Source of the DNA: Impatiens glandulifera
Taxonomy: Eukaryota > Streptophyta > Magnoliopsida > Ericales > Balsaminaceae
Length of the DNA stretch: 64,000 bases
NCBI RefSeq assembly: GCF_907164915.1
Contig: NC_061864.1
Span: 3,493,389 to 3,557,388, forward strand
Direction of reading: 5' to 3'
Below, piece by piece: positions 13,625 to 24,147 of this stretch. The position numbers and the translations under genes were made by a program. Below the pieces are notes generated by a model, which was not told the origin of the DNA, ran no database searches, and saw nothing but the letters and a program-made list of their open reading frames with translations. How positions within the stretch are numbered: the stretch's first letter is position 1; the number at the start of each line of letters is the position of its first letter.

Positions 13625-14095
13625 AATTAATTAATAAAGTTCTAACAGTTAAATAATACAAATATGTAAAGATTAAAATTCTAAAATATTCAAAAATCAC
13701 GAAATTTCTTTAGTATAATTTCAAAGGACAAACTCATTTAAATTAAGAGGAGCGATAGATGAGAAAATTTTGGAGTGGAAATGAGAGAGGAAATAGTGTG
13801 TCACTTATGACTAAGTGAAAAAATAATAATAAATGATGAGTTAAGATAAAAAAAAAAAGAAAAATTTTGTTATTTTTTCGCAAATCAAATTACAGCATGT
13901 CAATCCTCCAAATTCCTAATCCCTTCCAAATCCCCTCCCAAAATAATATAAAAAATATAAGAAAATTAATTAATAAAGTTTTAATAGTTAAATAATACAA
14001 ATGTAAAGATTAAAATTCTAAAATATTCAACAATCACATAATTTCTTTAGCATAATTCCAAAGACAAACTCATGTAAATTAAATAGCAATAAATG
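13625..14095. repeat. direct repeat pair flanking a MITE-like insert
   Basis: A block with AATTAATTAATAAAGTT, TTAAATAATACAAAT, GATTAAAATTCTAAAATATTC and GACAAACTCAT occurs at about 13625-13740 and again at about 13963-14080. The 220 bp between them begin with GATGAGAAAATTTTGGAGTGG and end near CCCCTCCCAAAATAA. These ends are roughly inverted, as in a MITE. A related G-rich motif, GTTTTGGGGTGGAGATGAGA, recurs near 60483. Confidence 0.6.
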
Positions 14096-14219
14096 AGGAA
14101 GGAAAAACAAGTTGAACAAACTAATTAAGCGGTGTCAATAAAATCTCTACCCAAAATTCTAAACAACAGTGAAATTTATCTTTGTCCAAAGATTAGTAAA
14201 TAATGTCGATAAAAATCCT

Positions 14220-14787
14220 ATCAAATAACTAACTATATGTTGGAATTTTAAACTAATTTTATTAATTAAATGGAAATGTAAATTTGGGTAAATAAATTAA
14301 ATGTAATTTAATTCAAATAAATATAAATTCATACCAAATTCAAATTTAAAATTTTATTGAAATTTAATGTCAGTGGATAAGATCAAATGCCAAGAGTTTA
14401 AAATGACAAGAGTTTTGAAACATCTCATATCTCTTCTTCACTCATTTCTTTAGAATTCAAAATGTTTTTTATCTTTGTTTTCTTGAGTTTTCTTCGAGTT
14501 CTTCACTCATTTGAGTGTTCTTCGAGTTTTTCACTCAATCGAGTGTTCCTTGAGTTCTTGATTCGTCGTATTTCCATTGAAATCTGGTGATTGATTCAGA
14601 TACTTTGTCAAGTTCGCTACGTAGTGATTTCGGTGCTGAATCACTACTAGATTCGTTATACCTTGGGAGACAACCATCTGTAATAAGCTTCAACACAAGA
14701 GAAGATAGTGTAACTATTTTAAGGGAAATGTGCTAAGCAATTGTCTTGAATCAACCTTGTATTATGGTGATTTTTTTTTATATTTTA

Positions 14788-14824
<37 letters not shown>

Positions 14825-14830
14825 ATTTCA
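14220..14830 (+). mobile_element. possible LTR-retrotransposon fragment (LTR-like)
   Basis: Unlike its neighbours, this stretch is rich in T/C and G, with tandem GAGTTCTTCACTCATT-type units (14490-14560). It also contains GTGATTTCGGTGCTGAATCA and CCTTGGGAGACAACCA. This style is common near the end of Copia LTRs. There is no coding sequence and no second LTR, so the assignment rests on resemblance only. Confidence 0.3.
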
Positions 14831-15003
14831 AGACAAGATATTTAATATTGTCTACGAATATGATTAAAATAAAAAAGAAATTTATAAGAATCAATCAAAT
14901 ATTTTATAAGGACATTTATACGAAAGATAAATTTCAAAAAAGCTCATTATTAGAAGAAAAAAAACTCCATATTCAACATTATTTTATTTTTCCGTCACCA
15001 ACA

Positions 15004-15262
15004 GGGTGACAGAGAGCCGGCCCCGAGTTTTGGGCTGCTCCAGCTCCGGTAGAAAAAAAAGTATATATATTTTTGTTACCCTAAGTCAATTTAAAAAATT
15101 GATAAAAAAATTGTTTTTAGTGAGATTTAAACCCATAACTATATAAAAATTATAAGTTTTTATTCTTAACCACTAAATAAATGTTTAAAATTAAAATAAG
15201 TTTAACTAAATACCTTAATATTTTTAACAAGTGAACTGTCTTAGTCTGGCCCGATTGAGAGT
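15004..15262. mobile_element. possible degenerate DNA-transposon remnant
   Basis: The left end, GAGAGCCGGCCCCGAG, and the right end, whose reverse complement reads CTCTCAATCGGGCCAG, are weakly inverted around an A/T-rich core. Ends of the GAGCCGGCCC type are common in plant hAT-like repeats. The match is imperfect and no target duplication was confirmed. Confidence 0.28.
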
Positions 15263-16041
15263 ATTATTTGAATTAAAAAGTCCAAAATAACAAATTTAAT
15301 CCAGCTACATAGAATATCGCATCGAACAAAATATAACGTCAACTCAAATTTAAGTGGTGGAAAAAAAAACCTGAACTCTTTTATGCTAAAAATTGAAAGA
15401 GATAACTTTCAAATTCTTGTGGAAGTTTTTTTTCCAACTTATATTTAAAAACAGTTCACAAAATTTCATCCTCAATGAAAATCTTACTTAAGACATTTGG
15501 GCTTTATAATTGAATGGCCCTAAACTGTTTTTTTTTTTAAATAAAACAAAAAATAAAATGTAGACATTCAATGAACCTCAAAGTAGTAAGTATGATTTTT
15601 TTTTTTAATAAAGAAGTAATAATTGCTAGCTTACCCCAAAGAAGGAATAATCAGTGCAAAATAGGACATTTCATTTGACCTTCGGCCGAAATAAATAATA
15701 ATAATAATAATAAACATTCCGAAATACATTTCAAATTAGTTACGATTTTCAACAATTTTTTGCTTAGTTTTTCTTTCTTTTTTCTTTTCCTCCATACTAC
15801 AATTGCAATTTCTCTACAAGGAAAGCCAAAATCCCCTTCTTTGGGTGGGGATAGGCAAAACTCTACATTGACACTTTGCAAATCATGCCATTTTTCTAAA
15901 ATCAAATTAAGACCTATCTTCTCTTAACCCCCCCCCCCCCCCCCCCAAAAAAAGACATAACAACACTACAACCAACCCCAAAGAAGGCCAATAAAAAAAA
16001 AACTGCCTATAATTTACAGAAATCCCCACTTTCTTAAGGAA
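15263..16041. other. intergenic / 3' flank of the M8 protease gene
   Basis: No exon was recognised. The stretch contains a run of 19 C at 15928-15946 followed by seven A. The 100 bases before 16041 are probably 3' UTR of the minus-strand gene. Confidence 0.45.
15928..15953. repeat. homopolymer C19 followed by A7
   Basis: An unbroken run of 19 cytosines is directly followed by seven adenines, about 90 bp beyond the stop codon of the M8 protease gene. Long poly(C) is rare in such AT-rich DNA and its exact length may be a sequencing estimate. Confidence 0.9.
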
Positions 16042-19000
16042 TCATAATATCAAGAACTTCAACCTTAACTTGGAATACCATGGCAACTCGATCATGCCAG
16101 ACCCTGTACATTGCCCTTCTCCGTCTCCTTTCTCGTTGCTGAACAGGGTCTGGTCCGAGCAGTCAAGCGAAGCTGAACATGCCAAGTTGTATAACCGACA
16201 AGCTGAATTACACACGCGAAGCCTGTTGTCACCATCTCTTTCGCACTTCTGGATTGATATCTGTTCTCATAACATATTAACAGTTTTAAATAATAGTAAC
16301 ACTAAACCAGGTCCAGCCAATGAAGACTTTCTTAGTTCTTACCCAACAGGCTAGTTGCTGAGCAGCTGCTTTACAATGGCCATCCCGAGGCTTGACGATT
16401 CTCCACCATTTCCCGGGAATGACACCTGGTAATAATCGGTTGTAATTTGGGTTCACCACAACCTCTTCTAGCTGCTGCAATATGCTCAACTCACTAGGGG
16501 CACAATGTTGGCCCGGTCCATCGTTCTTCAGCACTTCTTTGCAAAACTTGAGGCTCGGAGTCAGGCTCGAGCTATTCTGGCATGTATAACCAGCATAATC
16601 TGAACAACGGAATTCACATACTCCGTTATCACATACTCCTCCATGAAGGCTACATTGTTCATCGCATACAGCTGCATACATAAAAGCAGCCTCAATCCCT
16701 AAAATACATTCCGTTTAAAAAGAAAAGAAAAAAAAAGATGAGGGTAAAATGGTCATTTAACCTAATGAACCACATTTTTTGGAAGGATACATTATCAAAT
16801 AACCCAAGATCAAACACACCAAGGCCTTGTTCGAATTGGGCTATTTGAATAATTCTAAAACAACTCTCCATTTTTTCGTTCATCTCCTCATCAACCAAAT
16901 TACCAAAATACCCTCTATTTTTTTAAACAAAAATCAGAACAAAATAGAGAGTTTTGAGAAAGATATGTTCTTCATACCGGTAGAGCAGTCGATGCCAGTA
17001 TACCCAATTCGGCATTGGCAAATACCATTATCTAGACACTCGCCATGGCCATTACATTTTTTGGGGCATAATCCTTCAAACCAAGCCATGAAAGTAACCA
17101 AAATAAGTAAAATAAAATATTAATCGGTAACAAAAGGCACAAAGGAGCTTACTTTTACCACAGTTGTTGCCATGGAAACCGATAAAGCAATTACATCTCC
17201 CATTAATACAATCTCCATTGTAGTTACAAAAGTTTGGACACTGTCTAGACACCGGAACAAGTTCTGTGCTGCATAGTTCATGAAAAAGCGGGCAAACCAG
17301 CTGCCCTACAAGAACCAAACAAAAAACAACATTAGGGTTTTGTTGGGAATGATAGATGAGAAATAAAAATCGCAGCTACCATTAAAACCAGGAAACTGAA
17401 TTGGGCCTCCGGCTTCAGGGCATACTTTCCATATACCATCAACAGCAACCTAATCAGATAAATACAGCTTCGTCAATATATCATATAACACAAAAAACCA
17501 AAAACATAATCAATACACAAACCTCTAATGAGTTGTTTAGGCATCGATGCTGATAACAACCATTTCCTTGAGTTGTCGAACCCCGTACAAAGCCTGTACG
17601 TACAAGCGATGAAGCCATACACCTGCAATTTGTTTAAATAAAAAATATTAGATAACACCCCTCTTAAAAGTTAAATTGACAAAAATTAAGAGCATCTCAC
17701 CTCGACTTACTTCCTCGAACCTCACCCAACATTCTGTCGGGCGATCGAGCACTGTTTGTGTCTGTACACGATCCATCAGAATAAGCTACATAATAAGTGC
17801 AGTAATCAGCTAGCGACGATTGCCCACCTGCATTTTCCAATCCAAAAATAAATAATTTCTTCTTAATCAAAGAAAATAAAGCTGAGTACAAAGAAAAGAA
17901 ACCTTTGTTTGCCTGCGAAAAATAGCGAGCCCATTGTGGAAGATCTCCATTGTAAGTCACAATAGGGCAATAGCCTTCGGCTTCCCTATTATAAGTACAA
18001 CCAGAAACCTGTGTAGAGTTACAATGATAGGCTCCCTTCCATAGGTTACAAGGAGAGGAAACGAACTCTGTTCCTTGATTACGTCCCCAATCAAGTCGAT
18101 CAGCCATGCTATAATTAGCCTGATACCATCCACTATCTTCTAACAAGGCAAGTGTCATTTTAGATACTACTGATCTTGTATCGACTGAACCCGTCATGAT
18201 TTCATTCATCAGAAGCCTCTTCTCCCAATGAGAGCCTGATTCAAATTCACTGTTTTAACCATCTAATCTAATCTAAACCAGTCAAAAATACTGAAATACC
18301 TGACGTGCCACGGCCTCCACCATCTAATCTAATCTAAATCAGTCAAAAATATTGAAATACCTGACGTGCCACGGCCTCCACCATCTTCTAACTCTAAACC
18401 AGTAAAATTATCTGAGAATGCCTGCGTGGCGGGTAAAAACATGCTTAAACAAACATATTGCTGTTTTCTTTACAAATTACAGAAGTTAACCGTACCCCAT
18501 AATGATGGCGTGAATGCATCACAACACGAGGAAGCACAACCCGTGTAACCATACGTCCAAGTTTTTCGTCGGTCACTTGTTCAGTAACCTACAAGAGTGA
18601 AAATGTTTTTCAAAATGGGACATGGCAATTGTAAAAAAAAGATTTTCAGGCCACAATGAAAACAACATTTACCCGGCTTCGCCTTCTCTTCCTCTCATCT
18701 CTAAAATGAGCAAATGCGTGAGGATCAAAACCAAGAACATGCATAACCTAGACATTTCGATAACTCAACAATGGTGAGAAAAAAGAACAAAGGAGACTTG
18801 ATAAATCATAATACTATATTACCAAAAAAGGGAAAATAATTTCACCTCGTGTATAAGCGTAGCCGAAAGCAATGTTTCTGCTTCAGCAGTTAAGTGGCGA
18901 GGAGCAACATTCACATGTCCTGCATATTTCACATGTCAATATTCACAAGGAATTCACTTCTATTGAAAAGTTAAAGAAAAATACCGGCAACAGCACGACC

Positions 19001-20451
19001 CCATTGATCCCTTTCGCATGCTACTGCCCATGCTAGAGTGTTGCCTGTTGTAGGCCTTGTTGTTACCAAAAGAACTAAGTCTGCATCAGGAACACCATCT
19101 ACAAAGAGCAACAAAATTAACTAAGTATGAAACAAACCAATTTTTCTTCTTTTTTGACAATAATGAAGCAAACAAATCTAGAGTGGTACCGTCAACATAT
19201 TCCCTCGGAAGTTGTACGCCTCCATCTTGTCCACAAGCAGAATATCCACTCAACCTTAAATTCCCTTTCACAGGCTCAACAGCTAACGCCTTCTTGAACC
19301 AATCCGCTGTCTGCCCCAAAGCCTGTATTAAAAATGTAAACAACAAACCTGTTTTCAGACACGCACAAAAAGAAAAAAGAGTTGAATTGTTGTACCATTC
19401 TAAGGCGATGTCTTTTGTCTTCACCCGATATATCCTCCGAGGTGCAATTATAGAAGCAATCTCCAAAAACAGGTGGATTTCCACGAGGATTACAAAAGGG
19501 CATATGATGATGATTAGAATTTGCAGGCTCCCCAAGCTGATCCAACACAAAATTCGGGTTTAACAAAGTAAACAAAATCAAATATCTTAGAAGACTATAA
19601 CTTGCCTTCACTATACTGCCAACGTTTATGCAATCCCTATCGGTTGAGTGGCCAACAGCATCGTAATTCAAATAAATCCTAATAGGTTGTTTAACTTGTT
19701 TATCCTGGACAACATTTGACATCCCGAGCAAAGCCCTTCCCTTGACGTGAAGAGAATCAGGGACAGCAGGCGGTTCATAAACCTGGGATGTAACCGAGTA
19801 GATTTTGCTGCCTGGCCGTCTTCTTTGTTCAAGTATCTTATCATGAATACAAGAATGTGATATGATGTTGTTATCCCTTCCCTTTTCTGAATCTACCCAT
19901 GGATTGTTGTATTCTTTCCCTTCTGAACAGAACACCTCCAGCAACAAAATCAGTAAGATCTGGAGAATAGCAGAAAAGAATTGGGTTACTTTTAAACTCT
20001 GAAAGGAAACAATGGCAGTATGGATGTAGTAGTTAGTGTACATGCTTAATATGGTAATCAAAGACGGCACAGTGTTAGATTTTAGAATGCCCAGAAGAGA
20101 AGATTCTACCAGAAATAAACCCTAGATGCCATAAATAGAATAAAGAGAAGTAAAAAGGGATATGGATATTTAGGAATCTCTTTAGCTGCTAGGTTGAGGT
20201 TTCAGAAAGACGGATTCGAGAGAGAATTAATTGCTGAAACTGAAAGTTTCCTCTTTTGCTGAAACAATCTCTAGAGCGAGCTCATTCATTCACTCAGAAA
20301 TGCGTGAAAAAGAAAGATTAGAGAAGATAAGTAAAATCGTGTAAATCTCCATTCTCGACGACAGCTGCCCTCAAAATCAGACGACATGGTATTGTTAATT
20401 TACCTGCGAAACGAAAGCGGCGAGCCGAAATTTGGTCCAAAACAACCTCAT
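16042..20451 (-). CDS. leishmanolysin-like zinc metalloprotease (peptidase M8), 17 exons
   Basis: Exons in transcript order: 20451-20404, 19959-19606, 19536-19396, 19322-19190, 19098-18985, 18919-18846, 18747-18673, 18588-18496, 18421-18361, 18235-17903, 17827-17701, 17622-17523, 17449-17380, 17305-17153, 17073-16978, 16671-16343, 16260-16042. They sum to 2520 nt (839 aa), with compatible phases and no internal stop. The length and order match, as I recall it, the single plant leishmanolysin-like protein (Arabidopsis At5g42620). Visible features are an N-terminal hydrophobic signal segment (about 8-27), the zinc site HEVMH at 287-291 followed by GF, the probable third zinc ligand His367 in GSHWEK, and a Met-turn in NEIMTG (Met378). 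Cys-rich EGF-like modules follow at about 575-700. The protein should be secretory or membrane-associated. All introns start GT except 19537-19605 (GC-AG). The frame stays open upstream to an ATG at 20733, so a longer N terminus is possible, but the chosen Met gives a normal signal peptide. Confidence 0.93.
16740..16925. mobile_element. MITE-like repeat inside an intron of the M8 protease gene
   Basis: CAAATAACCCAAGATCAAAC followed by CCAAGGCCTTGTTCGAATTG and GGGCTATTTGAATAATTC forms a head-to-head inverted arrangement around AAGGCCTT. The vocabulary (GGCCTTGTTTGA, TTATTTGAA, ACCCTCTATTT) is shared with the element at 58258-58497. It lies wholly within intron 16672-16977, so it does not disturb the coding sequence. 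Confidence 0.55.
18258..18421 (-). repeat. 61-bp coding exon with two further degenerate tandem copies
   Basis: The ninth coding exon (18361-18421, exactly 61 bp) is followed in transcript direction by a second 61-bp copy (18300-18360) and a third partial copy ending near 18258. All carry the TTTAGA-TTAGATGGT block. The exon and the second copy both end GGAGGCCGTGGCACGTCAG before GTATTT, so the splice donor is duplicated. In the extra copies the acceptor side is absent and the frame meets TAG within about 11 codons, so they are intronic relics and only the first donor gives a full protein. Confidence 0.88.
19537..19605 (-). other. GC-AG intron in the M8 protease gene
   Basis: The preceding exon ends GTGAAG and the intron begins GCAAGT. 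It ends GGATCAG before CTTGGGGAG. Joining at these points gives the family-like IVKLGEP. No GT nearby keeps the frame, since GCAA-GTTATAG would shift it. AG-GCAAGT is the usual form of the rare GC-AG class. Confidence 0.85.
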
Positions 20452-21200
20452 TTGTGTGGAAACAACACCACATCGGCTACCGTCAGACTTGAGCAACACT
20501 GGGCAAAGAGATTTCGTTAAATCGCCGGCAATTTCTCGATCGCAGACCACTTGGCATTTTCTCAGAGGACTGATTAATATGAAGGCGGATTCCGAGAGAA
20601 ATAAAAGCCCGGTAATTTCTCCAAGAATGAACTGGGTCGAGTCGGAATTGAGAAGGAAGAGTCGTACGAGTAAAGACAGACAGGGTATTGTACAGATTCC
20701 GAGAGAGAAACTGCGGGTCGAATCGAAAAGCACGTCTATTTGTGATAATGGGGATTGCCCTCTTTTGGGTTTAGAGAGGAGGACTGGTTCTCAAGTGATA
20801 ATAGCTTCTCAAAGATCCTTTCTTTTTTTCCTTTTTCTTTTCCAGAACTGAAAAAAATTGATGGTAAAGAAGGGGATTCAAAAGTTAAGTAAAGATTAAT
20901 TTATTGGAACAGGTGAAGGTGGGTAATGAATAATGACTAACAAATCCCCTTTAATCCGTTTGAAAAAATAAAGATTAAACAACTGTCAAACACTTTTTAC
21001 CTCTACAAAGACAGGTTGCATATAAAAATAAAATAAAAAATCTGTTGGGTTCAAGAAACATGGTATGTCCATCGCCATTAATGTTCATATGGTGGCCCCC
21101 CTATGTGTTTCCACCCTCCGTTTAGGTTTAAATTTGCGGAAGAAGAAGAAGAAGAAGATCATGATGATACTACTGATGATGATGAGTACTGAGTCTACAT
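20452..21200. other. 5' flank and probable 5' UTR of the M8 protease gene
   Basis: The composition is less AT-rich from 20452 to about 20850, which fits a 5' UTR on the minus strand. No TATA element stands out. GAAGAA and GATGAT simple repeats lie near 21140-21190. Confidence 0.4.
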
Positions 21201-21588
21201 TATTTTTTTAATGTATCCAACGTGGAAACAGCTTTTAAATTCATGTCTATCTTTAATTTTGAGATTAATTTGTTAAGCCAAAAATTAAATGCAACAATCT
21301 GATCCAAGATGTGGTTATTAATTATTATGATAAGATTTATTTAAACTCCTCGTGTTTAGTCAACAAATACCTCAACTAATATCTATATTTTATATATTGG
21401 TTAATTGTGGCAAATAGCATTTATCATAAATAAATATTAGGCCTTATAGTTATTATTAGCATGATTACAATATATTACATATTTTTTTTGTTTTTAAATA
21501 GGTGGACAAGAAAATATAATGCATATAGCATCCAAAGTTTGACTCCAAAACATTTTTATACGGAAACTAACCAATATTAAAAAAAATG

Positions 21589-21634
<46 letters not shown>

Positions 21635-22851
21635 ATAAAGTTAAATTTTAAAATATTTTATCATATAAATCAACAACTAAAAAAAGTATTTCTGAGAAAA
21701 CTAATCTACATTTTCTTGTTTAAAATTAGATGTGATTAAACACCAAAAAAGTATTTTCAAATCTTTAAAAACAAATTACCCAAAAAATCAAACAGGAACA
21801 ACCTAAAACAAATATTATAACAATGTCAACATGAACAATACTTAGAATTCTAACTATTATTGGAGGAGGATGATGATAAAGTAGTAGATAGTTTTTATAT
21901 TCTTTAACATCATGGATTGAGTCTTTAAACTCGGATAATTTATATAAAAAAAAATTGTTTACATAATATCATTCCTAAGAAAAATTTCCACATTTAAAAA
22001 AAAAAAGACAAATAAAGACATCACACCCTTTTTTTTCTTTTTCTTACACGACTCCTAAAACATACTCATATAGAAATTACCATCCTTATATAGAACCGAG
22101 CAATATCGGTAGATATGACAAACTTTATTTATTGAATCACATTTTAAATATGAAATTTCAAAAAAAATATATTTTATATTCTTATCATAAATTCTTAGCC
22201 AAGTACGTTGAAGTGCCCCCAATTTATACTTATACATAACAATAAATCATGAATATGTGAATTTCGAAACTAACCTCAATTATATTTTTTTTCCCTAAAA
22301 TTGAAATAAGAACATAATCTAATTTTACTATTTTTTTATTTAAAAACAAAACTCATTTATTACATTGTATTAATATCATTCTAAATATAAAAATATTTAA
22401 TTTAAATACAAAAAGAAATTTTAATAATTCATACTAAAAAAATCTCAAATATTTTGTTTTTCAAAAATATCTATAAAAATAAAAAAGTAAAGAACCTAAA
22501 AGTTAGTCTCTAGTGAAAATATTAATAGTTGTAAATGAAACAAGAACATAGAATGGATGGGAAGTTCAGATTACTTCATAATATAGACTTCAGCCTTTTT
22601 AATGTAAACGTAATTTATTTATTTATAAATATATATTTTATTCAACTAATATCTTGTTTGTTTTTAAGGTCTATTCTAAACAAAATTGAGATGAATGCTT
22701 TGGATTATAAGTAAAATAACAAACCAGGCTAAGAAAGATGGAAAGCGTCGCTAAGAAATCCGGAAACAAGAAAAAAGTGATAAATTTTGGGGCCACACCT
22801 ATTTAATTTGGCTTAGGTAAGGAAGGGACCTTCTTGTCTAAGATTTTCAAA
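21201..22851. other. AT-rich intergenic DNA
   Basis: No gene was recognised. An (AT)20 microsatellite lies at 21592-21631. Confidence 0.45.
21592..21631. repeat. (AT)20 microsatellite
   Basis: An uninterrupted dinucleotide run of 40 bp. Confidence 0.95.
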
Positions 22852-23058
22852 TAAGCTTGTTTGATCTGTTGGTTATCTAAAAGAAATTGAATTATAAATT
22901 AAAAACAATATTTAAAATTATTTTAATTAAAATGTTTTCTTATATTTTATATATATAAAAAAGAATATTTTAGTACTTTAATAATAAATTCAATTATTTA
23001 ATAATTGAAAGAATAAATTATATGAAAAAATATTTTCAAATAACCATAATCAAGCTGG
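22852..23058. mobile_element. MITE-like element
   Basis: The left end, AGCTTGTTTGATCTGTTGGT, and the right end, whose reverse complement reads AGCTTGATTATGGTTATTTG, form an imperfect terminal inverted repeat around an A/T-only core of about 170 bp. It belongs to the same loose family as the intronic elements near 16740 and 58258. The target-site duplication is unclear. Confidence 0.55.
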
Positions 23059-23607
23059 ACAACAGTCATCCATGTTTCATTATCCATTTGATAATTGATA
23101 TTTTATATTTTTCGTGGTTCCAAAAAGTCCCGAAAAGTGTCGGCAACAAATGATAGTTCTTTTCAACATAGCATATTTATTTATTTCCGGTTAATTTGTT
23201 TTATTTTAATATTAAATTTATTATAATATAGACCATTTTATTATTAATTAAAATTTATCATAAATCTTTACATCTCAAACCTTATAAAAATCCTAAACTA
23301 TACCTTCATGATGATTTTTCTCAATCAAAGTTCAAAACCCATCACTTATTTTTTTTTCAAAATTCAATATATTACAATTAACCAGAATCAACGAATTTCA
23401 CCTCAGCTTAAAACGTTTTAAGTGAGAATTAAATCTGTGATCATTAATATTTTAAGACAGAATTTCATTTTAACTTAAAACGTTTTAAGTAAAAATTAAA
23501 CTTAGGACATTTAAACTCGGCACGATAGACACATCCACGACACGATCGGCAAAGGCGGCACGATATTGTCTTTGAGTCGGAAGTCATAAAATCGGCGCCA
23601 AAATCAG

Positions 23608-23810
23608 CATTGATCAAAGGAAGTGCGATCGGCATAAGACGTACGACACGATCGACACGGGCGGCACAATAGGGACAGACGACACAACCCGATCTGCACG
23701 GACAACACGATATTGTATTAATCAAAGGAAGCGCAATCGGCATAGGCGGCACAATATGGAAAAAACGACACGACCCGATTTGCACGGACGACACGATATT
23801 GTCTAGCGAC
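23608..23810 (+). repeat. imperfect tandem repeat in the 5' region of the LINE derivative
   Basis: Two copies of a unit of about 100 bp share GATCAAAGGAAG, CGATCGGCATA, GGCGGCACAATA and CACGGACAACACGATATTGT, or close variants of these. The left part of the element has further CACGA-rich units. Repeated 5' UTR units often act as internal promoters in LINEs, but a promoter role here is only an inference. Confidence 0.7.
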
Positions 23811-24147
23811 GTTCTGTTGTGTAGTTGGCTTTGACTATTATTTCTGATTTTGATTTGTTTTAGGTGATTTTTTGGGATTTGTTGGTTTCCGTTTACTATA
23901 TAGTTTGCTCCTCAATCAGGCTGGTTTGGGTTGGGTGGCTTTGCTGGCTCCTTTATTATAATTTGCTACTACAAGTTGTTGATTTCTGATGTAGGTCTGA
24001 ATTGTTGATAGTTTCTAAGGCATTTGGTTGTCTGCTGCGCAGGCTGAGCCACGATGAGCCTACGCTCGACCAGCCTCCGCTCAACCAGTCTCTGGTCAAC
24101 CAGCCTCCTCAACCGAACTAAGGAAAAATAAAGAAAATCTAGAGAAA

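Noticed and set aside
13625..14095. Direct repeats considered as LTRs of a small retrotransposon
   Set aside because: The copies lack TG...CA ends and primer-binding sites, and the interval between them is MITE-like, not a retroelement interior.
18366..18548. 60-codon plus-strand frame
   Set aside because: It is antisense to exons of the M8 protease, which are supported by phase and family sequence.
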